12,768 nucleotides of DNA from an uncultured beta proteobacterium (GTDB lineage Bacteria > Pseudomonadota > Gammaproteobacteria > Burkholderiales > Rhodocyclaceae), in the NCBI GenBank assembly GCA_903933395.1, contig CAIZKA010000035.1, forward strand, positions 1 to 12,768, read 5' to 3'. The position numbers and the translations under genes are program-made. Under the pieces are notes generated by a model. That model searched no databases. It was not told the DNA's origin and saw only the letters and a program-made list of their open reading frames with translations. Each line of letters begins with the position of its first letter. The first letter of the stretch is position 1. Below, piece by piece: positions 6,338 to 12,188 of this stretch.

Positions 6338-8643
6338 CAGAACTGGTAGGAAACGCCGGCGCGCAGGGTCAGCGGCGCGTAGCTGCCGGCGTTGCCCTGG
6401 CCGGCTTGTGACGCCTGGACGTTGGCAACCCCGCCGAGGGTGCTCAGCTGTACGCGTGTGGCATAGACACGGTTGGTCAGGTTGATGGCGTGGAGCCAGA
6501 AGGACCAGTCCTTTTGACGAAAGCTGGCGCGCAGGCTGAACAAGTCGGGGCGCGTGTAGGTTCCCGCATTGTTGGTGTTGTCCACGAAATAGTCGGAAAT
6601 GTGATCGCCTTCAAGTTCCACCAGCCAGCCGGGTGCCGGCTTGACGCCGACGCGCAAGTTGAGCTTGTGCTTCGGCGCCGCCTGGTAGGTCTTGCCGCTG
6701 TAATCGAAGGTGGTGGTCTTGTAGTCGGTAAACCAGACTCGCGAGTTGGTGTAGGTCGCGCCGAGGTCGAGCCAGGAAGTGGCTGCCCAGGAGAGCATGG
6801 ACTCCAGGCCCCTTGTCGCGAGTTGGCCGGCGGCCTCGTTGAGGGTGCAAGTCGCGCCCAGATTCAAGGCCACCTGTTCCGCAGCAGTACAGGTGCGGGT
6901 GGTGTTGAAACCGTTGGAACGGGCGTCAAACAAGGTCACGTCGTAGTGCAGGCCGAGTTCCTGAAAACGGCCGCGAAAGCCGATCTCCTTGGTCACGCCG
7001 CGCTCCGGGGCCAGAGTCGCGCCGATGACGTTGGCGGCCGTCCCTTTCGCCGCCGAATCGAGCAAGCTGCCGGTGGACTGCGGGTTGAAGGTTTCGCCCC
7101 AATTGGCCCATATCAAATGACTCTTGTTGAGCTCGTAAGTCGCGCCCAGGCGCAGAACATCTCCCTTGCGCGTCATCGTTACATCCTTGTTGGCGGCGGT
7201 GCGGTCATCGACGTTGTAATTGATCTTGGCAAAGCGCTCGCCGAGATGAAGGCGAAGGCTGTCCAGCGGCGAGAACTCGAAATGCACGAAGGGCGTGGTT
7301 TCCTTCGTCTTGGTCAGGTTGCCTTGACCGGTGGTGGTCATCGCGGCTTTCGCCCACTGACCTGCTTGCGCCTGCAAGGCAGTAAAAGAGTTGCCGAACG
7401 TGGTCGAATCCGTGGAGATGTCGATCGACTCGGTGCCGACATAGGCGGTAGCCTTGGCGAAATCGAACTCCTGCCGGTACATGGCGAGCGTGGTTTCGGT
7501 GGTTGCCTTCGAGAGTTTCACCGTATTGGTAACGGTGGCGAGCACATTGACCACGTTGCAGATTACGGTGACGTTGTCGCAAATCACGCTATTGGCGCCG
7601 CCGGAGCCGCCGTTGCCGTTGTTGATGCCGTCATTGGCAATGCGCGTGCGCGCCAAGGTCAGTTCGCCGCGATCGCCGATCAATTGCTGCAGGCGCAGCG
7701 ACGTGGTCTTGTACTCGTCGATGTACTGGCCGTAGGTCCCGGGAACAACCTGCTGCCAGTCTTTGTCAAGATAGACGCTGCGCAAGTTGGTGCCGTTCTG
7801 GGCGACGTTCTTGAGCTTGGCCGCTTCTGCCGCATTCAAGGGTATTGGTCCGGCCCAGCGGTAATCGTAGTTGACTTCACTGTAGCCCAGCGTCAGCTTC
7901 GTCGAATCGGTAGGGCGGATCAGGGTGCGCAGCGTGAGCCCTTTCTTGTGCTCGGCGGCAGCGTCCTGGGCGGCAGGCGCAGTGCTCTTGCGCCAGCCGT
8001 CGTTGTCCAGATCGCTGGCGATGAAAATGAAGCCGACGCGGCCATCAGCGAAGGAGGCGCCGACGTTGCCCTTGGTGCGCAGAAAGCCCCAGCTACCGGC
8101 CTCCTGCGACAGATTGGCCTTGAAATCCTTTGGCGGTTGGCGCGTGAATACGCTGATGGTGCCGCCAAACGCGCCACTGCTGTAAAGGGCGGAGGCCGGG
8201 CCGGTAATGACTTCGATGCGTTCGATATCGGCGCCGTCGACTTCGTCGAAGATCGACGTATTTGTCGTCGTTGCGCGCATGCCGTCGATGCGGTTTTCGG
8301 TATACAGCTTGCCGCCATCCGGAACGCGCATGTTGCGGATCATGCTGATGCCGGGTACGCGTTTGCCGAGTTCGAGGAGGTTGTTCACCAGCTGTAGATG
8401 TTCGACCTGCTCCTGGCTGACCACGGCACCGGAAATCGGGGTGAATTCCGTTACTTTGCCCAGTTCCGTGCGTTGCTGAATAGGTTTGTCGGATTCGGCA
8501 GAGACCTTCATCTCCTTGAGTTGGGTCTCCTTCTCTTGCGCAAGGGGGGCGTTCGTGCCAAGGACGCCGAGCATGGCGGCGGCAGCGATGCGCAGCGGCC
8601 CGTGGAAACAGCGTTGAGAAGCGAGTGAAGAACTGCGGACCAT
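6337..8643 (-). CDS. TonB-dependent outer-membrane receptor 2
   Basis: This 768-residue receptor has a signal peptide (about 1-35, ending PLAQ) and the TonB-box-like LKEMKVSAE (42-50). Its plug runs to about residue 170 and includes VVSQEQVEHLQLVNNLLEL, ENRIDGMRA, and IERIEVITGPASALYSSGAF with GGTISVFTRQPP. The barrel ends in LTLRAGVSYQF, with the terminal phenylalanine needed for insertion by the BAM complex. Four barrel cysteines form two close pairs, C355/C362 in a Gly/Asn-rich stretch and C585/C599, probably in extracellular loops as disulfides or ligand contacts. The start at ATG 8643 has GGGAG nine bases upstream; the open frame further upstream is a shadow of exbD. It follows exbD by 52 bp and precedes receptor 1 with a 1-bp overlap. 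Ligand unknown; copper favoured by context. Confidence 0.9.
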   Translation of the reverse strand: MVRSSSLASQRCFHGPLRIAAAAMLGVLGTNAPLAQEKETQLKEMKVSAESDKPIQQRTELGKVTEFTPISGAVVSQEQVEHLQLVNNLLELGKRVPGISMIRNMRVPDGGKLYTENRIDGMRATTTNTSIFDEVDGADIERIEVITGPASALYSSGAFGGTISVFTRQPPKDFKANLSQEAGSWGFLRTKGNVGASFADGRVGFIFIASDLDNDGWRKSTAPAAQDAAAEHKKGLTLRTLIRPTDSTKLTLGYSEVNYDYRWAGPIPLNAAEAAKLKNVAQNGTNLRSVYLDKDWQQVVPGTYGQYIDEYKTTSLRLQQLIGDRGELTLARTRIANDGINNGNGGSGGANSVICDNVTVICNVVNVLATVTNTVKLSKATTETTLAMYRQEFDFAKATAYVGTESIDISTDSTTFGNSFTALQAQAGQWAKAAMTTTGQGNLTKTKETTPFVHFEFSPLDSLRLHLGERFAKINYNVDDRTAANKDVTMTRKGDVLRLGATYELNKSHLIWANWGETFNPQSTGSLLDSAAKGTAANVIGATLAPERGVTKEIGFRGRFQELGLHYDVTLFDARSNGFNTTRTCTAAEQVALNLGATCTLNEAAGQLATRGLESMLSWAATSWLDLGATYTNSRVWFTDYKTTTFDYSGKTYQAAPKHKLNLRVGVKPAPGWLVELEGDHISDYFVDNTNNAGTYTRPDLFSLRASFRQKDWSFWLHAINLTNRVYATRVQLSTLGGVANVQASQAGQGNAGSYAPLTLRAGVSYQF

Positions 8644-8695
8644 GATGCGTGACTCCCTTTTTCTTTGAATGGATTTCCGGATGGCGCGAACGGGC

Positions 8696-9106
8696 CTATC
8701 CCTTGGGTTCGGTGACGAAGGCGATGCGGCTGATGCCGGCCTTCTGCGCGGCTGCCAGAATGTCGGCCACCTTCTCGTAGCGCGTGCCGCGATCGGCGCG
8801 CAGGTGCAGTTCGGGATTTCGGCTCGCCGTGGCGGCGAAATGGGCCTCCAGATCGGCACGATGGGCCGGTGCGCCGTCGAGGATGTAGCGACCCTCGGTG
8901 TCGAGGGCAAGCTGGATCACCACGGGCTTGTCCTCGACCTTCTGCGAACTCACTTGCGGCAGGTCGATGGGCACGGCCTGATGCAACACCGGGATGGTGA
9001 TGATGAAAATGACCAGCAGCACCAGCATCACGTCCACCAGGGGCGTGGTGTTGATCTCGGCCATGGGCTGCGTGACGCCACCCTCGCTGAAGGAGCCGAA
9101 AGACAT
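8696..9106 (-). CDS. exbD: ExbD energy-transducing subunit
   Basis: The 136-residue protein is the standard size for ExbD/TolR. After a short cytoplasmic segment (MSFGSFSEGGVTQPMAE) comes INTTPLVDVMLVLLVIFIIT (18-37), the single membrane helix with the proton-relay aspartate D25. A periplasmic domain of about 95 residues follows, with LRADRGTRYEKVADILAAAQ and GISRIAFVTEP near the end, the usual ExbD signature. The start at ATG 9106 was chosen over an upstream open frame because the helix then falls at the normal distance and GAGG lies just upstream. It is 7 bp downstream of exbB. With ExbB it converts proton-motive force into motion of TonB. A dedicated copy next to two receptors suggests a system-specific set. 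Confidence 0.93.
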   Translation of the reverse strand: MSFGSFSEGGVTQPMAEINTTPLVDVMLVLLVIFIITIPVLHQAVPIDLPQVSSQKVEDKPVVIQLALDTEGRYILDGAPAHRADLEAHFAATASRNPELHLRADRGTRYEKVADILAAAQKAGISRIAFVTEPKG

Positions 9107-9113
9107 GGCGGCC

Positions 9114-9851
9114 TCAGGCGGCCTGCCGCGCCGGGGCAGCGGAGGCGGAGGCAACGGCCGGCTTGCCTTTGGCCGCGGCGCGGCGGGCACCGGTCGCAAA
9201 GAAGGCGTGCAGGTCGTGGGCGAAGCCGTCGAGCTGCGCCATCACCAGGCGGTTGGCGCGGGTCAGCGCGTTGTAGGCGAGCACGGCGGGTATGGCGACG
9301 AACAGGCCCGCCGCCGTCATGATCAGCGCTTCGCCGACGGGGCCGGCCACCTTGTCGAGCACCACGCTGGTGGATCCGGAAAGCGCTACCAGTGCGTGAT
9401 AGATGCCCCATACCGTACCGAAGAGACCAATGAAGGGCGCCGTGGATCCGACCGACGCGAGGAAGGTGAGCCCGCCTTCCAGATTGGCCTGGGCGGAGAG
9501 CATCTGGTTGCGCAGGGCCCGCGTGACGGATTCGGAGAGACTGACGCCCGCGCCGAGGCAGGCCGACGATTTGTAGTTTTCGGCTGCCTGCGCGCCGACG
9601 TGGGCCAGACCCGAGAAGAGGCCTGTGCGGTCGGCCGCTTCGATGGCGGCCATCGCCTCCGGCAAGGCGCGGGCTTGCCAGAATGCCTGCGGCGCACGTT
9701 CGATGGCAAGGTTGACGCGCATCTGGCGCACAAAGCGACCGACGATCAGCGCCCAGCTGCCGATGGACAGGAAAAGCAGAAGGAGGGCGGTGGCATGGGT
9801 CACCATATCGCCCTGTTGCCAGAAGTGAAGCAGACCGAGTTGCGTTTGCAT
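9114..9851 (-). CDS. exbB: ExbB proton-channel subunit
   Basis: This 245-residue MotA/TolQ/ExbB family protein has three helices: about 17-38 (TALLLLFLSIGSWALIVGRF), about 130-155 (LASVGSTAPFIGLFGTVWGI) and about 170-195 (GEALIMTAAGLFVAIPAVLA). The GSTAPFIGLFGTVWGI block and the later EALIMTAAGLFVAIPA block are the family hallmark and line the proton path. The C-terminal tail is alanine-rich and basic (ARRAAAKGKPAVASASA), which is variable in the family. It lies between tonB (6-bp gap) and exbD (7-bp gap), giving the order tonB-exbB-exbD. Confidence 0.93.
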   Translation of the reverse strand: MQTQLGLLHFWQQGDMVTHATALLLLFLSIGSWALIVGRFVRQMRVNLAIERAPQAFWQARALPEAMAAIEAADRTGLFSGLAHVGAQAAENYKSSACLGAGVSLSESVTRALRNQMLSAQANLEGGLTFLASVGSTAPFIGLFGTVWGIYHALVALSGSTSVVLDKVAGPVGEALIMTAAGLFVAIPAVLAYNALTRANRLVMAQLDGFAHDLHAFFATGARRAAAKGKPAVASASAAPARQAA

Positions 9852-9857
9852 TGTGAA

Positions 9858-10508
9858 TTAGCTTTCCAGTTGAAAGGTGATGGGAACCTGCACCCAGGCC
9901 GCGATCGCCTGCTCGCCGCGCTTGGCCGGAACGAAGCGCCAGCGGCTGACGGTCTCTTCGGCGGCCTGGTCGAGGCGCGCAAAGCTGCTACTGAGCTTGA
10001 TCTCGACTTTTTCGGCAAGGCCGGCGGCGCTGACATAGACCCGTAGCAACACCTTGCCCTGCTCGCCGAGGCGGCGCGAGGCATGCGGATAGACCGGCTT
10101 CGGGTTGTGCAGGTAGTCGGCGTCGAAGCGCGCTACGGTGATCGCCACCGGTGCCGGCGTTGGTGCGACGCTGATCGGTGCGGCAACGGGTGCCGGCGGC
10201 TGGGGCGGCACGCTGAACGCTGCCGGAGCATCGCTGACCGTATTGGAGGTCAGCAACTGCTGGGGCGGTGGCGGCAGGCTCCTTTTCGGCTTAGGCGCTT
10301 CATGCGGCTTGGCCTGCTTCGGCAACTCTGGCTGAATTTCGACCAGACGCACAGCCATGGGCCGTAGCGCCTTTTTCAGTTCTTCGGTTGGTACCACCGT
10401 CGCAACGAGAGCGACAAGCGCCACATGCGCCGCCACCGCTCCGGTAAATGAGAAGAGATGCTGTTCGGGTTGCCCGGAGTCGGGCAGGCGCGGAAAGAGG
10501 ATTCCCAT
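9858..10508 (-). CDS. tonB: TonB energy-transduction protein
   Basis: This 216-residue TonB has a single N-terminal helix at about 21-40 with the family histidine at H28 (AVAAHVALVALV), needed for coupling to ExbB/ExbD. A proline- and lysine-rich spacer follows (about 60-120: KPHEAPKPKRSLPPPP and later PPQPPAPVAAPISVAP) to span the periplasm. The C-terminal domain starts at about 130 with YLHNPKPVYPHASRRLGEQG and VLLRVYV, and ends in VSRWRFVPAKRG and VPITFQLES. The start ATG at 10508 has a purine stretch AAGGA 13 bases upstream, a rather long spacing. The gene follows a 223-nt leader after the second DUF2946 gene, which may control its expression. Confidence 0.93.
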   Translation of the reverse strand: MGILFPRLPDSGQPEQHLFSFTGAVAAHVALVALVATVVPTEELKKALRPMAVRLVEIQPELPKQAKPHEAPKPKRSLPPPPQQLLTSNTVSDAPAAFSVPPQPPAPVAAPISVAPTPAPVAITVARFDADYLHNPKPVYPHASRRLGEQGKVLLRVYVSAAGLAEKVEIKLSSSFARLDQAAEETVSRWRFVPAKRGEQAIAAWVQVPITFQLES

Positions 10509-10528
10509 GGAGCCGCGATTGTCCTTAA

Positions 10529-10542
10529 TTGAGAGGTGTCAA
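10529..10542. promoter_or_regulatory. FNR-like palindrome upstream of tonB
   Basis: TTGAGAGGTGTCAA fits TTGA-N6-TCAA, the outer bases of the FNR/Anr/Dnr consensus TTGAT-N4-ATCAA, with both inner bases differing. Its centre is about 27 bp before the tonB ATG, too close for classical class II activation of a promoter with a usual leader, so repression or coincidence is possible. A second such site stands at 12163-12176. Confidence 0.3.
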
Positions 10543-10670
10543 AACCATGGTGCGGCGATATGCCGCACAGGTTTTCCGCACTGGCCATCGCGGCTGTCAA
10601 ACGTTGTCGCTAACTGGAAGGCAATGGGGTGGCGATGGCCCCCTGGCAGAGGCGACGGAAAGCAAGACAT
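10539..10670 (-). CDS. Possible 43-codon small ORF in the tonB leader
   Basis: An ORF starting MSCFPSPLPGGHRHP and ending VRHIAAPWF has a textbook start: AGGAG six bases before the ATG, in a block nearly identical to that of the copper chaperone gene. It contains two cysteines (C3, C31) and several histidines, and its end spans the hairpin at 10550-10568. Third-position GC is low compared with neighbours, which argues against long-term protein coding. It may be a leader peptide, a decayed gene, or nontranslated leader RNA. I know of no matching family. Confidence 0.25.
   Translation of the reverse strand: MSCFPSPLPGGHRHPIAFQLATTFDSRDGQCGKPVRHIAAPWF
10550..10568 (-). terminator. GC-rich hairpin before tonB (attenuator candidate)
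   Basis: GTGCGGC pairs perfectly with GCCGCAC around a 5-base loop. On the minus-strand transcript it is followed after five bases by UUUU (CATGGTTTT). This resembles a weak intrinsic terminator or pause hairpin about 40 bases before the tonB start. Confidence 0.4.
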
Positions 10671-10685
10671 GTGATTCTCCTGACG
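10668..10685 (-). promoter_or_regulatory. Ribosome-binding cassette of the small leader ORF
   Basis: The minus-strand sequence CGTCAGGAGAATCACATG shares CGTCAGGAG and TCACATG with the start region of the copper chaperone gene (11615-11631). Each lies after a DUF2946 gene. Confidence 0.5.
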
Positions 10686-10731
10686 TGAAGCGGAACCCGG
10701 GCGCATGCACCGGACCGAATACAAACGACGT

Positions 10732-11121
10732 TCAGGAGATGGCAGGCGGTGCGCGCGGCTGAACCGTGGCGCGAATGAAGCGGGGAGGTGGTATTGCTGC
10801 GGAGGGTGGAAGAACTCCGGCGCGCGAGTCAGCCGTCGGCAAAAAATCCAGCGTCGCCGCCGGCAGCGCGAACTGACCGGCGTGTGTCAGACAGAAGGGG
10901 CAATGCTTGAGCCCCATGCCTTCGTGCTGCCCGGAACCGGATGCCGGGGCAACATCGTGAGCGATTTGCGGCCCGCCCACCGAGCAAATGTCAGTCCATG
11001 GCATCGCCTGTTGCTGCGGCGACGACAAGGCGCGCGCCACGCTCGGCGCAAGCGCCGCCAGCAGGATCGCAAAAATCGCGATCCAGGCGGCGAGGCGGCC
11101 GGGGCGGCGGGCGGGGTTCAT
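10732..11121 (-). CDS. cruR: DUF2946 protein 2, CruR-like copper-sensing upstream ORF (RAPP)
   Basis: This 129-residue DUF2946 protein has a membrane or signal-like helix at about 10-30, the family motif PWTDICSVGG (C46) and then HCPFC (C74-x2-C77) with H66, H73 and H80 nearby, and a proline-rich tail ending RAPP-AIS. In Bordetella pertussis the DUF2946 protein CruR is an upstream ORF: its nascent CXXC motif senses copper, and translation arrest at a C-terminal RAPP keeps the downstream receptor genes on when copper is absent. All those elements are here, with RAPP three residues from the end. It lies 19 bp after the chaperone gene and before the tonB leader, so it would gate tonB-exbB-exbD and both receptors. 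DUF2946 membership is clear; the arrest function is inferred from motifs. Confidence 0.85.
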   Translation of the reverse strand: MNPARRPGRLAAWIAIFAILLAALAPSVARALSSPQQQAMPWTDICSVGGPQIAHDVAPASGSGQHEGMGLKHCPFCLTHAGQFALPAATLDFLPTADSRAGVLPPSAAIPPPRFIRATVQPRAPPAIS

Positions 11122-11140
11122 CGCAAATGCTGCGGAAAAA

Positions 11141-11617
11141 TCAGTGCTTGTGTTCGACCGGTGCCTTGCTTGCCGTGGCCAGAGGCTTGACCGGAGCCTT
11201 GACCTCGATCGTGGTGCGCTTCTTGTCCTTGCCTTCGACCACCAGCGTCACCGGCACGGTATCGCCTTCCTTCATCTGCTGCTTCAGATCCATCAGCATG
11301 ACGTGGTAGCCGCCTGGCTTCAGTTCGACGGCCTTGCCTGCGGGGAGCTCGAGGCCATTGGTCAGGGCGCGCATTTTCATGACGTCCTTTTCCATGGTCA
11401 TTTCGTGAACCTCGACCACGCCGGCGACCGGCGACTTGGCTTCGACCAGGCGTGCGTCCTGGGCCGAGGTAATCTGCATGAAGGCGCCGGTGGCCTTTTG
11501 CTGCGACACCGTGGCGCGCACCCAGGGGTCCTTGACGGTGACCTGAGCCTGCGCGGGAAGAACGAATGCGGCGGAAACGAGTGCGGACAATACGGCTACG
11601 CGGAAAGTGCGATTCAT
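11141..11617 (-). CDS. pccA: PCu(A)C periplasmic copper chaperone
   Basis: This 158-residue protein has a signal peptide at 1-24 (ending PAQAQ) and a DUF461/PCu(A)C domain. The Cu(I) ligands of the family pattern H(M)X10MX21HXM are visible: H71 with M73, M82 ten residues after H71, and H105-V-M107. The tail EHKH adds a possible extra metal site. PCu(A)C proteins carry copper to the CuA and CuB sites of oxidases, or receive imported copper in the periplasm. It sits between the two DUF2946 genes. A strong ribosome binding site (AGGAG, then six bases, then ATG) and a hairpin 23 bases upstream mark its start, consistent with regulated translation or read-through from the first DUF2946 gene. Confidence 0.93.
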   Translation of the reverse strand: MNRTFRVAVLSALVSAAFVLPAQAQVTVKDPWVRATVSQQKATGAFMQITSAQDARLVEAKSPVAGVVEVHEMTMEKDVMKMRALTNGLELPAGKAVELKPGGYHVMLMDLKQQMKEGDTVPVTLVVEGKDKKRTTIEVKAPVKPLATASKAPVEHKH

Positions 11618-11631
11618 GTGAACTCCTGACG
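11615..11631 (-). promoter_or_regulatory. Ribosome-binding cassette of the copper chaperone gene
   Basis: The minus-strand sequence CGTCAGGAGTTCACATG gives a strong Shine-Dalgarno at good distance and decides the start at 11617. It matches the cassette at 10668-10685. Confidence 0.7.
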
Positions 11632-11639
11632 ATGGATGT

Positions 11640-11659
11640 TTCCCGCGACGATGCGGGAA
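11640..11659 (-). promoter_or_regulatory. Hairpin between DUF2946 protein 1 gene and chaperone gene
   Basis: TTCCCGC pairs with GCGGGAA around a six-base loop (ATCGTC on the transcript). No U-run follows, so it is not an ordinary terminator. A second, weaker stem (7 bp with one G-U pair) lies at 11676-11692. Both fall in the 102-bp gap after the first DUF2946 stop, where Rho-controlled termination would act. Confidence 0.45.
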
Positions 11660-11719
11660 GGTGATTCGACCCGGACGTACCGTGGCGGCACGTTCAGGAC
11701 GGGATGAACTCCGGGGGGT

Positions 11720-12124
11720 TCAGGCGCGCGCGGGAGGGCCGCGCGGGGGATGCGCAGTGCGGACGGCAAGCGTCGGCGGCGCAGAGTTGGGTGAGTCGTT
11801 CCCGGGAATGAAAGTCGGCGCTGGCGATACGGCGATCCCGATGCCGGCGATCAGCAAGGGCGCGCCGGCAGCGCACAACTTGCAGCAATCGTGAGCATCC
11901 GTTGCCGGTTGCGAACCTGCGCCGGGAAGCTGAGCTGCAGCGGCCTTGACCACGCCGTGACTGGTACACACTTCGGCGGCAAACTTTTCGCCAGTGCCCG
12001 CGCTCGCGCCCGGCCGCAGCAAACCCGTGCCGCCGAGCGCCTGCAGGGCCACGGCCAGCAAGCCAAGGGCCAGCAGCCAGGCAGAGCGATGGCGCAGCGA
12101 CAGTGGATAAGCGATTTGGGGCAT
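11720..12124 (-). CDS. DUF2946 protein 1, CruR-like with RGPP tail
   Basis: This 134-residue DUF2946 protein heads the array. It has an N-terminal helix at about 14-32 (SAWLLALGLLAVALQAL), EVCTSHG (C53), and HDCCKLC with a CXXC at C81-x2-C84. The tail is proline-rich and ends RGPP-ARA, a variant of the RAPP arrest motif of CruR. I infer a copper-sensing upstream ORF controlling the chaperone gene and everything after it. Whether RGPP stalls ribosomes is untested here. Between the CXXC and the tail lies the dispersed repeat, translated as VSPAPTF (99-105), which lengthens the segment between sensor and arrest motif. The ATG at 12124 has no Shine-Dalgarno; the transcript may be leaderless or nearly so. 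It diverges from gmk. Confidence 0.82.
   Translation of the reverse strand: MPQIAYPLSLRHRSAWLLALGLLAVALQALGGTGLLRPGASAGTGEKFAAEVCTSHGVVKAAAAQLPGAGSQPATDAHDCCKLCAAGAPLLIAGIGIAVSPAPTFIPGNDSPNSAPPTLAVRTAHPPRGPPARA
11811..11838. repeat. Short dispersed repeat, copy 3 (inside DUF2946 protein 1 gene)
   Basis: This copy shares the 24-bp core with copies 1 and 2. The two 8-mer units are GGCGATAC and GGCGATCC. In the minus-strand gene it encodes AVSPAPTF, the same peptide as in the DsbD/SafE-like protein although the two proteins are unrelated. Confidence 0.7.
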
Positions 12125-12132
12125 GGGCCGCG

Positions 12133-12176
12133 TATACTAAGCGACGTTGTGCTCACGTAGTATTGACCTAACTCAA
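12133..12176 (-). promoter_or_regulatory. Candidate FNR-type promoter of the copper array
   Basis: TTGACCTAACTCAA (12163-12176) fits TTGA-N6-TCAA. On the minus strand a TAGTAT hexamer (12139-12134) could be the -10, placing the start of transcription at about 12127 and the palindrome centre (12169.5) about 42 bases upstream, the spacing of class II FNR activation. The transcript would then have almost no leader before ATG 12124. The half-sites match the FNR consensus in only four of five bases each, so this is a candidate. The same 64-bp gap must also hold the gmk promoter. Confidence 0.35.
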
Positions 12177-12188
12177 GTTCCGAAGATC

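Larger units (their letters stand above)
10509..10731 (-). promoter_or_regulatory. Structured, C-rich leader between DUF2946 gene and tonB
   Basis: No conserved gene is evident in these 223 bases, unlike the tight spacing elsewhere in the array. As mRNA it reads, in order: a good ribosome-binding cassette (around 10668-10685), a C-rich, G-poor stretch at about 10610-10669 (roughly twice as many C as G), a strong GC hairpin (10550-10568), a short U-run, and a TTGA-N6-TCAA palindrome (10529-10542). C-over-G mRNA is what Rho needs to load, and in Bordetella CruR control acts by Rho termination just after the DUF2946 gene. I infer a copper-controlled termination zone. Confidence 0.5.

Noticed and set aside
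6490..8397. Very long plus-strand open frame (635 codons)
   Set aside because: It lies exactly opposite TonB-dependent receptor 2, which has signal peptide, plug and barrel end. Its translation has no recognisable domain; long antisense frames are expected in GC-rich genes.
8644..8910. N-terminal extension of receptor 2
   Set aside because: It overlaps exbD in another frame; the ATG at 8643 has a ribosome binding site and is followed at once by a signal peptide.
10537..10600. Two TTGACA hexamers (minus strand) as -35 boxes for tonB
   Set aside because: Neither has a credible -10 at 16-18 bp; one is part of the TTGA-N6-TCAA palindrome.
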